From assembly GCA_034638255.1 (NCBI GenBank), contig JAWPGT010000067.1, positions 1 through 64,000 on the forward strand: DNA of 64,000 nucleotides, given 5' to 3'. This DNA comes from Coprinus comatus. Its lineage: Eukaryota > Basidiomycota > Agaricomycetes > Agaricales > Agaricaceae. The notes beneath the pieces are model-generated. The model was not told the origin of the DNA. It made no database searches and saw only the letters and a program-made list of their open reading frames with translations. The stretch's first letter is position 1; every line of letters begins with the position of its first letter. Both the position numbers and the translations under genes were made by a program. Shown one piece after another: positions 33,124 to 44,438 of the stretch.

Positions 33124-36100
33124 ATGGCACGTGGAAGTGAAGGGGATGGTCACTTGAAGGTAAAGGTGTTTCGAGGAATGATTGGACGTTCTCAGCTCTT
33201 AATGTTCTTTGATAGGTCCCACAGTATGGAATGATACACTGTGGCACGAACACTAGCATTCTTGACAATTCTAGTCATATTCATACCCAAGGGAACGCAA
33301 ATACTATTACTGTAAACGTTCCGACTGAAACTACTCGAGGTACGAAACTGCATTGTAAGCCTGCTTATGGCACGGAATCGGATATTGATGGCTCGACTTT
33401 GGTTGTGTAGGACCTGATGTGCTTCTCCTACTCTCGCAATATACGGCTCCAGACGCCGAAATGGACTCTTCAGCCCGCTACCCACCTCCCCGATGTCACT
33501 CAGGAACTCGCGAGAAATTTTTGGAAAAGATGATTGAATGGACCGGTGACCCTCAACCACCACAGAGAATGATGTGGTTTTACGGCCCAGCAGGGGTTGG
33601 GAAGTCTGCTGTGGCTCAAACGTTTGCTGAACATTGCCGAAATGATGATCATCTAGTTGTCGCAGCCTTTTTTTTCTCAAGGCCGAACAAGAGGGACGAC
33701 CCAAATAAGTTGTTTACAACATTGGCATACCACTCTGCGTTCACCTCCCGGAATATAAACACCTTGTTGGAGAAATAATGGTAGATGATCCCCTCCTGCC
33801 TACCAGGTCGTTTGAAGTGCAGTTTCAAAAGCTCATAGTCGAGCCGTGTTTCAAGGTCCAAACCAATAGGAAGTTATTGATCATCATTGATGGTTTGGAC
33901 GAATGCAAAAGAAAAGAAAACCAATGTAGGATTATAGACCTTGTCATCGCAGCAGCTCAAAACTCGACTCTATCAATATTATGGGCAATTTCCAGTCGAC
34001 CAGAATCTCATCTAAAGTCTAGACTTGGGGTTGGCTCGGATGTCCCAAGTCCATTCTACAAAGAAGAGTTACCAATAAATGACGAGCAATCTAGAGCAGA
34101 TGTTTCCCTATTTTTGCGGGATGAATTTATGCGGATTAGAAAGGAGCAAGAGGAGACAGTTGATTCATTTTGGCCAGAGAAGCAGATAATCGACGAAATA
34201 ATAGATGCATCTTCTGGTCTTTTTTCATTCTCGTCCACTATTATCCGATTCGTCGACACAGCTGACCCTGAAGGCCGCCTCGACATAATTATGGATCAAG
34301 TTATTCGTCGCTCATACTCTAGGTCCACGTTGACATCGGACTGGGTTAACCCAATGGATATCTTGGATGCCCTGTACACACGTATTTTATCCGAGGTTGA
34401 TGAAGATATTCTTCCAACCACTCTACACATCCTGCAATGCATGGACATATTGCCTCCCTTCCGATCCTCCCAAGCATTCGCGAATTTCCTTGGCCTAAAA
34501 AAGGGAAAGTATGGGCGGGCCTTAGATGCTCTACATTCAGTGTTGAATATTCCTTCCAGTGCTCGAGGCGCTGCAACTTACCTTCCGTTAACATTCCATC
34601 ACGCTTCCTTTCCGGACTTTCTCCATGACTGCAATCGATCTCACTCAAAATTCTTCCTTCCTCGAAAACCCAATAAGATAATCTCTCAAATAGTGACCCG
34701 AGCCAAACAAATTCTCGATTCAGATCTCGCACTGTCACTTAATCCCAACAAATTCCAAAATGACAGGGTAAAAAATTCCAAGATTTTTGCATCCCTTACA
34801 TGGCCTGCTCTCTCTGAGAAAGAATGGAATAAAGGTTACTATATAGCAAATATTATAATAGCTGAAGATGTCGTACAACGTGCTGTTAATTTTCTGGAGG
34901 AACACAATCAACGAGAACTTGGAGGGTTGTGTAACCTACCAGAAGAGGTATTTTTATTCAACCCTTAGCCATTAGCAAGAATTCCTCATACAGTTTATAT
35001 ACAGTTGAGATGGGCCGGATTTAATCCAAATTTCGACTATCTCTTCGAGTCAGAGATTCCGTCCGCTGAGGAGGAAGTTGCGGTAACAGAATGGTTACAG
35101 GTATGTTCTAAGATGAATTATTATGTCCACATAACCATTGCTCCAGGCTCTGCCCAAGAATCCAATCTCGGAGGTCACAGAGAAAAGTAGTGTACCTTCC
35201 TGTAGAGCCATTTATGGAGGAGTTGTGACTGATGTGGAAGGATTACAGCATCAGGTAAGACCTTGAATCTCATTGGAACTCTAGAATGGCTAAAAATAAT
35301 AAGGTTGGTGTCGTGCACTTGGGGAAAGTGCTGCGTGTAGCTGGAGATGCAAAGATTCCCTCAAACGATAAGAAACTTTGGAGAATGAAGGTATTCCAAG
35401 CATTACGATCCTGGTATCATATAGATCACTCTAACGTTCATCGACTCTTGGATGCCTCGTACCCAAATGATGATTACGATCTACTACTTATGTCTGCTAT
35501 GTTGGAGCAACCGGTTATACCAACAATGCTAGTGACTCAGTCCTTCAATTACACATTACAAGACTACATGAATTTGCCAGAGAGCCAGGATCTAAATTCC
35601 ATAGAAAGATTAACCCTGGTATGATCGCTGTACTGTTGGATAGTAATATGATCTTAACTTTCATAGATAAAACACATTGCTGAAGGGTTACAGTACATTT
35701 TGCGGTCTGGGATAATCAATCATATGATTGAACTTCATCCTGTAAGTGGAAGCCTATTGATACTATACTAATATAGGCAACTTTCCTGAAACTCATTGCA
35801 TGTGTTGGGCATTTAGGACAATATTCTTATTAATGAAAAAGGAATCCCCCAAATCAACATTTTCACAGGCATAAACCGCATCCCCGAGTTATCAAACCGT
35901 AAGGAATACCAACACTTCTATCTCGTACGGTGTTGCGCACCCGAATATATCATGACACCATCGAAAGCAAGCCCGTTTGGTGCTGGTCTTATATATTCTT
36001 TTTCACTGATTGGCATTTATGTATCTATAATCCTTTTTCTGGTCTATTTGAACAAACTCTCTAATGAACATGATTGACAGATATGGACAGGCCACGTACC

Positions 36101-36307
36101 AGATGAACAGGGGACAAACAAATTAATGACATATGTTCTGGGACAGATTATCGTGTACAGTATCGTGTTGGTGCAAGAAAAGGGACAGAGTTCCTGTGGC
36201 CTATTTTTTCTTCCTGCTGGAGGATGGACCCCGAAGAGAGAATATCGATAGAAGAAGTCATTAATTTACTGGACAGTGCTACCCCGTTGATGATTGATCA
36301 TGTGTAA
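33124..36307 (+). CDS. NACHT NTPase with C-terminal pseudokinase domain (fungal NLR-like), one frameshift
   Basis: Exons: 33124-33159, 33216-33339, 33411-34947 (frame break near 33740), 35005-35100, 35147-35254, 35304-35618, 35667-35741, 35817-36020, 36081-36095, 36161-36307. The start has a G/N-rich stretch (GTNTSILDNSSHIH, QGNANTITVN) and then the SARYPPPRCHSGTREKF lead-in common to mushroom NACHT proteins. Walker A is GPAGVGKSA and Walker B LLIIIDGLDEC, followed by a winged-helix-like region. One base is missing at 33740-33745: frame 1 gives YHSAF, then the other frame resumes as HLPEYKHLVGEIMVDDPLLP. After exon 4 a kinase-like domain appears: N-lobe LWRMKVFQALRSW, catalytic-loop MIELHPDNIL, CCAPEY in the activation segment, and SCWRMDPEERISIEEV at the end. 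HRD and DFG are lost, so it should be a pseudokinase. It is possibly a cytosolic non-self sensor. Confidence 0.75.
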
Positions 36308-36589
36308 TCCTGTAAGATGTGCGACTCAGAACTCTGGGTCTTAAATTATTAATTTTTGGAATATTCACTATTGTAGCAAGACCAATTTTGGCCTTTGGCG
36401 TGTTTTTGTTTTTCTCCATTTCTATTTCTTCATAGGGACAATGGAAAATTAAAACTTCGAGTACAAATTGTGTATTATAACTAACGACCAGACAGTCACA
36501 CTACGTACAACATAAAACATTGTCTAAATTACTACCAAATTAAACCATGATGATAAAATAACCTAGTTATTACTAACCTCACTCCTTAC

Positions 36590-38065
36590 CTATATCAAGG
36601 TGGAAATTAGCAGAAAGCACTTTTAATAAACCAGCCTTAACCAACACTTCCTTTCTTCATATTCCAACCACTCCACTGAAGATTTATCTGCTTTCTCGTG
36701 CAGTTCAAGAACAAAAGGTTCATTCTCTGTATCAGTAGCGTCAGAGCCTCTATCCTCTATTGGATTCAACCTTTCTCAAGCATAAGAATCAAGGGCTCAA
36801 AAAACGGAGTAGGGTTTGACAACGGTGGATGAATAAAGGATACATTCCCATGAAATTTTACGGCTCCTGGGGAACAAGAGATAATTCAGATATGGTAAAT
36901 AACCACAAGTAGGTGGTGGAGTCAAAGCATTTATAATATCCTTTGTGTCATGCTCCCAGTCGTCAATTGCGACATGTAACTCTCGTGTATCCAAAATGTA
37001 TGAGACCTTCGATACCATCAGCTTCCCAACCACGTTAACGATCTTCGTCGTCGACGAACAAGTCTAGCGAAAAGGAAAAGGAAAATACCGTCGGTGTAGT
37101 AACCGAGTTGTCAATCTTAATATGGGCATGTCGGGATAGGAAAGAATGAATGGATCACGATTAACACGGTAAGGAGTTGGGAATGCCCAATAAAACCGTT
37201 TGATGAGAAGTAGGGTATATCTGGTACCTTGATGCCTCTCACCCCAACCATCTGTAGCATAGTTAGCTTTCAAACTTGATGAGCATGTGACGGCATAGGG
37301 AAAGGGGTCGCACACAATGATCATATTCCATCTCGACAAACTGTAGGCGAGTGATTGTCAAGTTTGTTGTGAATTGGATAGTTGGAGTACAAACTTGATT
37401 CATCGTAAAGTGGGAAGAGAAAGGAGTATGATGTGAAATCCGACTCTGAAAATGAGATGTTTAACTGTGCACAATTTTTATCATCATCAGAACTGGATAT
37501 CGTGAAAACTTGGATAGGCACGTTTGCCAAAACAAGGAATTTAAGATGTGTTGAATGGTCTTGACTCTTGAAAGATGGTATTCGTGATACGTGTCATGTT
37601 TTCTTTAGTTTTATCCCTGAAGTCGTCCATTTGGAAGATAACAACGAGCGGCGCAGTTTTCGAGTATGTAGCGTAATGTTGTAGACGTGCAAATCTGTTT
37701 GTCTCTACAAGTGGGTAGATAACAATTGCCGTCCACCATGATTAAGGACCAAACTCGAGGTGTTGAATTTACAACACTGCGCCAGTATTGATGGGACCGC
37801 CCTAAGGACTAGTCCTTTATTGGACGAAATGTCGGTACCATCTCCATTAAGAGCTTCTGCGCGAATGTGCAGATGGGTGACCGGATATTATTGACGCGTT
37901 GAAGGAGAGATGCTCGCTTAGTATTTGTTCATCCAAGAGTGATACCTCTTCGTTAATGGCCGCAATGTCATAAGAGGGCGAGAGTGATTTGACAAAAGCC
38001 TCAGTGGTTGTGAGATCCGTGTGTAGTTTCTTGCAACCGCAGAGACTACAGGATGATGGAGTCAT
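36590..38065 (-). pseudogene. decayed F-box-like gene
   Basis: ATG at 38063-38065 starts CSLCGC, a SLSPSYDIAAINEEVSLLDEQ coiled coil, then the frame breaks at a deletion. Scattered leucine-rich fragments follow at 37321-37530, 37064-37339 and 36797-37033. A VLVKAGLLKVLSANFHLDIG tail sits at about 36645-36595. The order of pieces matches the 544-aa family member. The SLSPS(G/Y)DIAAIN block places it closest to the relic at 9545-10418. The remnant lies between the NACHT gene and the convergent oxidoreductase gene. Confidence 0.75.
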
Positions 38066-38432
38066 GGCACTGATGATTGGTACGGCGTTGACTGGTTATT
38101 CGCTGGTCGGTAGTTGTTTGGAGATATGGTGACTTTGGGGGGAAGCGAAGCATAAGTCTGATGAAACTGCTCAGTTTTGATCGGATCAATTCACTGTGAC
38201 TTTTTTCAACAGGCTTGCGCGAATGAGGTTTAGGTCCTTCAGCACAAACTTTAGTCGAACTCGGACCACCTTATCGCTTGCATCCACTAATTTCCGTCCA
38301 TATGTTAGTGCTATAAGTACAAGAGAACTATACAAGAAAGAAAGAGTCCGCAAGAAAGATAGTGAAGCAGAAACAAATAAACGAAGGTAGGGGGGGTACA
38401 GTCCACAATTGAAAAAGTGGAGGAGCATAAAA

Positions 38433-39960
38433 TTACACTAAGGGATCAAGTCCAAGTCCTTTCCTGGCCGAATTGACTCCCAAATCTTTTGATTTCATCC
38501 ATCTAGTAAACCAATCACCGAATATGATACCTCCAAGAATACCCAAATATGTGATACCACTATTCTATAAAATGATAGTGATTCAACGGCGTCAGGTGTT
38601 ATCAATCAAAGACTTATAATAAGAGACAAATGACCCACTACGTACCTTTCCATTAGCCACCAAAATCAACTCAGTTGTTCCTTTATACTTCCTCTTTGCT
38701 TCAATTCCTTGAAGTAATGAGACTACATTTGCAACGACAACACCCGCATGCCCCATTTGAATTTTACATAGTTGTCTATTTTCAGGCCAATCAACAATAT
38801 CACCAATAGCGAATATATTGGGATGATGTTGGATTTGAAGTGTTGAATCAACTTTGACGAAGCCACGATCAGAAAGTGGAGATGGAACAAGGAAACCAAG
38901 AAGTTTGGTGTTTGGTCGGCCTCCTCGTGCTGGTACCTAAGTTACGAGTGTCAACATTTGACAGTCTGAGTGTACTATTGAGTTTGTACGTACCAATAGG
39001 TCGCATTTGATTAGGAGTCCGTTACGTGTTGTTAGAAATGAGGATTCGGATATAGTTGGACTACCAATGATGGCATCGTTAAAGACAAACTCAATGCCTC
39101 TTTCTTTGAGTCTGGATACTACCAACATTCTGAAACGTTCAGGATAAATATCATTTAGCGGGAGTTTGTCTGCGTGTACGATCGTGATGTTCTTTTCCTA
39201 TTATCGTTGAGATTTTGGGTAAGTCATGTCTCTGATATTTAAGATCACCTTCTCATACTGACCGGATATAAATCCTTCAACTCTCCTGCAGTTTCTATCT
39301 CGGAAATGATGAGAAATTAGTTTAAACGAGATAGGAGCATTGAGAAAGAAAAAACGTACCCAAGCCTACAGCACCACCTCCAGCAATTACTATATCGTTA
39401 GCTTCTCGAAACATAGCTCGCCATTTCTCGGTGTGAGCCATACAATTAATCAATTCAGATGGAAACCCAGTGAGGCCCTCCCATCTTGACCCGGTAGCTA
39501 CCACAAGGATATCATAATGAATTTGTTCCAGACCCTGATTTCCTTCCTTCTGGTATACTATGATTCCATTGTACTGTCCAGTTAAACCAAAATCAGGAGT
39601 TATACATCGTTTATTTTCTTCCACGGATGTTACTGTTCCATAAATTATCTTCCCTGGGAATTTTCCAAATACGTTGTCGTAGGGCATGAATACTGTTGCT
39701 AAAGGAGTATCGGGGTTTACAAGAGCTCGAAGAGAGGCAGGGAGATAAACGTAATTCCGTCGGGATGTGATGAGTGTCAAAGAGTGATATTTGGGATCCA
39801 GAATGTTAGAGAGTGAGCGTATGACTGAATAAATTAAGCCGAACGTTCCACGCGCAGAAAATAAACAGGATATTCAAGACGTACTAGTGGACCCGCCAAT
39901 ACCACCGCCAATAATTACAATAGATGTTTTCGTGTCAGGAAGGGAATCGTGCATGTTCAT
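38433..39960 (-). CDS. AIF/FSP1-like FAD-dependent NAD(P)H oxidoreductase (399 aa)
   Basis: Six exons close in phase: 39960-39885, 39824-39360, 39294-39263, 39197-38994, 38936-38646, 38564-38433. The FAD-binding motif is VIIGGGIGGS (G18-x-G-x-x-G23). A VVATGSRWEG segment is the typical ATG motif. The NAD(P)H-binding site is IVIAGGGAVGLETAGEL (about 172-186). The second FAD contact is IFAIGDIVDWPENRQ. The length (about 400 aa) and lack of an N-terminal targeting peptide match the AMID/FSP1 group rather than mitochondrial AIF. Members reduce quinones with NAD(P)H at lipid surfaces. There is no myristoylation glycine at position 2 (MNMHD...). The C-terminal segment IIFGDWFTRWMK could be amphipathic and membrane-associating. 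The specific role is unknown. Confidence 0.88.
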
Positions 39961-40674
39961 TATTGAGATAGATGGGTGTAAGGTAAGAAAAGGAGTTAGA
40001 GGACACTTGATTTGACAGCTTGGTGTTATAGGGACACAGTGAAAGCTGTTTCTATTTGCACCCCACGGGTGTAACAAAGGTTTTCTGTCATTCCAACAAG
40101 TTGACGGACGTTCTTCTTTTGACAGGAGGTCTTTGGCAGTTGTAAGTTTGATGGAATAAAAATAGAGCGGTGCTAATGAGTCTTCTGTAGGTCCAACAAT
40201 ATAGTACCAGACCAGTCCTAGGGCAGGATATATCTATGTGTTAGGGGACTTCTTTGATACCTCCTCTATGTTTCAATGTTCCATGATTTCATGAACAAAT
40301 ACTGGTTGCAGCATCTATTGAGAAGTCGAGGAGGATGGCAACGAGATCCCCACAGATAAGAAGCACAGTTGACAGCTTGCACATAAGCATCGTTACTTTC
40401 TCTGAGAGGCTAGAAGAGCCACTATGCCAATCCGTGTCATCAAATTGAAGCAAAGAAGCAACGCTATGACCCGAGACTTTGCGAGAAGCTGTTGTATGAC
40501 TCTACGAGTGGTTGATATCAAAGAGTAAATCTTGATTTATGAGATAAAAGGATCATAAAGAGGAGTAAAGTGTCTGTTGTTATCAGATGGTTGTGTTGCA
40601 GGAAGAGAATCAAATTGTCCCTGCAGCAACTGTGATTCTGCATCACATAGTTCTGCTTACATAATACATGCATC
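39961..40674. other. divergent promoter region between the oxidoreductase and EMC2 genes
   Basis: The two genes point away from each other and share this 714-bp spacer. No conserved element or gene could be singled out. Confidence 0.45.
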
Positions 40675-41858
40675 ATGTCTCCTTCCACATCGTTCGAGCA
40701 CCTCATCGCGTTCAGAGCTAAGAATGTCAGGTCATCTCAGGAGTTCTATGACAGAGCCGCTCCGATATTGAAGGAAATAAAGAACAAGAAGCTTCGTGAC
40801 GATGGTGCGGTTTGGAGCCTGACAAATGTATACGGAACGTTCGGTTGACTTGTTACACGTATGTGCAAATAGTTTGGCCGGTGGTTGAACAGTTAGGACT
40901 GGCTGCGTTGGATATCGGAAGACTCGACATTGCTAAAGTGTGTATAATTTACTTCTCAGATTAATGACTTTGGCTCAAGGTATACGCAGGCAGTATGGAA
41001 GACTCTGTCAGATCGCTTAGGTGCTGATTCTCCCCGTATCGTCCTACTCCAAGGATTGATTATGGAATCTACGGAACCACTTGAAACCGTTCTTAAGTTC
41101 TACGAAGACCAGGTGCAAAAGCATTCTCATAATCCAGTACGTCATTCACATGTTTTCAGTCAATTCATCAAATTAATATTGCACCTGGATAGGCATTCTG
41201 GAAACGACAAATATCTGTCCTGAGGCAGTTAGGAAAGACAGAAGACGCAGTGAATGAACTCAGACTCCTCTTGGATACTTTCTATACTGACCTTGAGGGT
41301 TGGCTCGAACTGGCTGACATATATTCGTCATGCTACCAGTACGTTCTGTACAAGAGGAAAGACACACAAGTTAACATTTCTCATAGGTATTCCCTTGCTT
41401 TACAAGCCCTATCTCATGCACTTCTTCTTGCTCCTCAAAATCTATTCACATTCCTTCAATTTGCCGAAACTGCCTTCAGCGCCGGCGACATACCCCTGGC
41501 ACTCAAGAATTTTCTCATAGTAATTGACATGAACGATAGTGACGTGTCCGTCCCCCAAGACCAATCACCTACAGGTATCACCGTCCGTGCCTGGTGGGGT
41601 GTAAAGCTCGTGAGTTTTTCCTTCCTTCCTATAAGGTGAAACTTGAGTGAAACTCTGAAATTATATTCTCCCCAGTGCGCGCGCCGGTTACTATACCCAA
41701 CTACAGGAACGTCCGCGGAATCCTCGTCAAAAACGGCAGTACCTAAAAATCTAAAGATAATTGATCAATTAGCTACGGAACGTGTATTGACGGCATACAG
41801 CGGTGAGCAAGGGATACACAACCGTGATGTGGTATCCAGGTGGATGACAAGAAGTTAA
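40675..41858 (+). CDS. EMC2: ER membrane protein complex subunit 2 (TPR protein), 297 aa
   Basis: Six exons close in phase: 40675-40804, 40873-40937, 40990-41136, 41193-41338, 41387-41609, 41676-41858. TPR-like helices run through the middle: VVEQLGLAALDIGRLDIAK, VWKTLSDRLGADSPRIVLLQ, FWKRQISVLRQLGKTEDAV, then the hallmark GWLELADIYSSCYQYSLALQ and ALLLAPQNLFTFLQFAETAF, GDIPLALKNF. The length is that of EMC2 (about 290-300 aa). EMC2 is the cytosolic scaffold subunit of the EMC, which inserts tail-anchored and multi-pass proteins into the ER membrane. The exon 1/2 junction uses a GTGCGG donor that gives RDD-VWPVVEQ; reading through adds unrelated residues. Confidence 0.88.
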
Positions 41859-42420
41859 TTGCTGGTTTACCTTCCTGCTCATTTTACATACATATATTTC
41901 CTTGAGTGGTGTGGCACGTCACCAATTTTATAATTTTGTGCCTTTTTACTATACCCTTTCACGGACCGAGTCCAGGCGGTGCATGTGGCATTCTCCACTC
42001 AAGAAAAAGTTTTAAGAGATACCAATGATCCGTGCAGTATCGGACAGATTGACCCTCTTGAGCTTGAGAAACGAACGGGCAGATAGGAGCCCGAATCCGA
42101 TCCGACATTACGGTTTGTCAGGTCACCCGAGATGCTTGTCAAGAGGTACTTATGTTAGATGTTGTTAAACGGTTTGGCGGAATTAGCATATGTAAGCAGT
42201 ACTTGTGCTGTAAATGCCGCATTGTGCAAAGACTAGCCTTCTGCTTCTTTATGATCCTCATCCTCGGAGCAGGACTTCGATCGGTTACTATAACACTGGG
42301 CATTCCTTGTCACAAGAGAACGTAAGGGGGGTTTGTCAATGGGCGGAAACTCCCATTTGTTTACGACAGAAATGAAATGGCGTGCAGGGTCAGTGGATTT
42401 TCTGCCTTTATAAAGTGGTA
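41859..42420. other. spacer upstream of PPX1
   Basis: EMC2 3' flank; no gene seen. Confidence 0.4.
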
Positions 42421-42446
42421 TCACGTGACACTCCAATGTTTATATA
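42421..42446 (+). promoter_or_regulatory. PPX1 core promoter: TCACGTGA, CCAAT and TATATA
   Basis: TCACGTGA at 42421-42428, CCAAT at 42433-42437 and TATATA at 42441-42446 lie 70-97 bp before the PPX1 ATG. CACGTG is the site bound by Pho4/Cbf1-type bHLH factors in yeast. Confidence 0.5.
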
Positions 42447-42517
42447 CCCGAAACTGATGGGACCTTGTAATCTTTTACTTACAGGCCCTACGTTGTAGGT
42501 TCTTTCCACTAATAGTC

Positions 42518-44001
42518 ATGGCAAACACCCTTCGCAGGTTCTCTGTCGCTCTCAAGATTGGGAAGAGTAAGTCTGGACCAGCAGAGTCAAGTACCGCTCT
42601 CGCAGAATTTCTGCAAAGGAGCAAACAGGAGTATCTCAAGGCAGTTGCGGATGGAACAGGAGATGAATGGACGGTCGTGATGGGTAACGAAGCTGGAGGT
42701 AAGATTAAAACACCATCTCAGCCACTCGATTATTTCTTACTGGTTTTCTACTTGATTAATCCTTAGATCTTGATACTTTTGCCAGTTCTATCGCCTTTGC
42801 TTGGTCCGAGTCAGAGATTCATAGGCGACCTACTGTTCCTCTTATCCCAATCGAAGTTGATGACCTGGATCTTCGTGCAGAAAATCTCTTCGCTCTTAAA
42901 CTAGCAGGAGTCCATAAACCCAAAGATCAACTTCTATTTCTCTCTGAAGTGCCACCAGCTTCTCAACACCCAGAACACCGATATCCTTCTCAACGCTTCG
43001 CTCTGGTAGACCACAACAAAATTAAACCATTGTTTCTAGATAATAACCCAGACGGTCGTGTCGTCGCTGTCATAGACCACAGAGAAGATGAAGGTTTATA
43101 CAAAGTTACTGCAAGTCCGCGTATTGTGCAACCTTGTGGTAGTTGCTGCTCTCTTATCGCAGAACTTGTACTCAATTCCGAACACATACCAGAATATATC
43201 ACTATACCCCGCGAACTTGCAACACTACTTCTCTGTGGCATTGTGATCGACACGGATGGATTACGACCAGGTGGTAAAGCTTTACAATTGGACAGAGATG
43301 CCGCTGCTAGTCTTATACCGAACTCTACTTATGGACCAACCATCACACCTTCACTTCTTACGTCACTTCAAAGTGGAAGCAAACCGAATGGGAATGTGGT
43401 ATATGAAGAAAAGTCAATCAAGGAACTTGCGGCAATACTTTCCGCGAAGAAAACTGATATATCCCATTTGGGAACTCGTGATTTGCTGAGAAGAGATTAT
43501 AAGGAGTATGATTATGTTGTGGATTGGATCCCTGGGAGACCTACAGTTAGAGTTGGATTGTCGACGGTTCCTTTGGCGTTGAAAGAGTGGGCGAAATCAG
43601 GGACAGTGGAGAGTGAGATTTTGGATTGGATGCAATCAAGGAAATTAAATATTCATGGCGCCATTTCGTCTTTCAAGGAAAAGACTCCAAGGAAGGATAA
43701 AGAGGCGGGAGTTAAGGAGAAGAGTAGGTCACGAAGAGAACAAGTATGGTTTGTGGCAGGGAGTTGGCCTGGAAGTCCGGAGATCGATGTCGAGTTGCTC
43801 TCAGAAAATTTGTGGACACGTCTCGAAGCTGATGATAAACTTCAGTTAGCGAAACATCCTCATCTGGAGTTGAACAAACATGGAAATTCGTTGCCCAAGG
43901 GTGTCAAAGCCAAGGTATATCAGCAAGGAGACCCAGCACCCACGAGGAAATATACGGCGCCTTTGTTAAAGACGATCCTTACTACACCTCCAAAGGAATG
44001 A
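42518..44001 (+). CDS. PPX1: exopolyphosphatase, DHH family (471 aa)
   Basis: Two exons, 42518-42698 and 42767-44001, close in phase. The motifs of the DHH/PPX1 phosphoesterases are present in order: VMGNEAG and D61-L-D63 (metal ligands), FALVDHNK (D142-H143-N144), AVIDHREDE (D164-H165), VQPCGSCCSLIAEL, and LLLCGIVIDTDGLRPGG. The C-terminal DHHA2 domain has VDWIPGRPTVRVGLSTVP. The yeast family member is about 400 aa; this one has an extra basic segment near residues 365-395 (KEKTPRKDKEAGVKEKSRSR). It removes terminal phosphate from polyphosphate chains in the cytosol or mitochondria using divalent metals. The compact promoter with a CACGTG site hints at phosphate-linked control. Confidence 0.92.
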
Positions 44002-44438
44002 CAATCTAAAATTCCTACGGAACCACATGACATCTGGAATGTCAAAGCCAGGGTTTAGTTAGACCAAAGTTATTGGTTTTATCTTGGTATTTCTGATCAG
44101 TTCTAGCTTTGCCGTAATACTCATTTGTGTTGAGTAGTATAATTATATGATATATGTAGGAACTGTGTAGGAATTCATGATAGAATGTATCTGACACGTC
44201 CAACTAGCCTTTTATTGAGTCCTTGAAACCCTATACTGTATACTTCAATTTGGTACGTACAACTATTCATTACAACATTTATGAACCGATCAATGCTAAA
44301 ATAGAAGGTGCCACAGTGAACAGAAAAACCGTGATTTTACAGATGGAAAAAAGAGACCTGACGAACGAAAAGCAAGAAAAAAATAGTGAGTATGAAGAAT
44401 AAAGGTAAAAAATAAAACTTTCAAACATCCATAACGAC
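44002..44438. other. convergent 3' flanks
   Basis: AT-rich terminator region shared by PPX1 (plus) and the serine-rich gene (minus). No other signal is seen. Confidence 0.45.
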
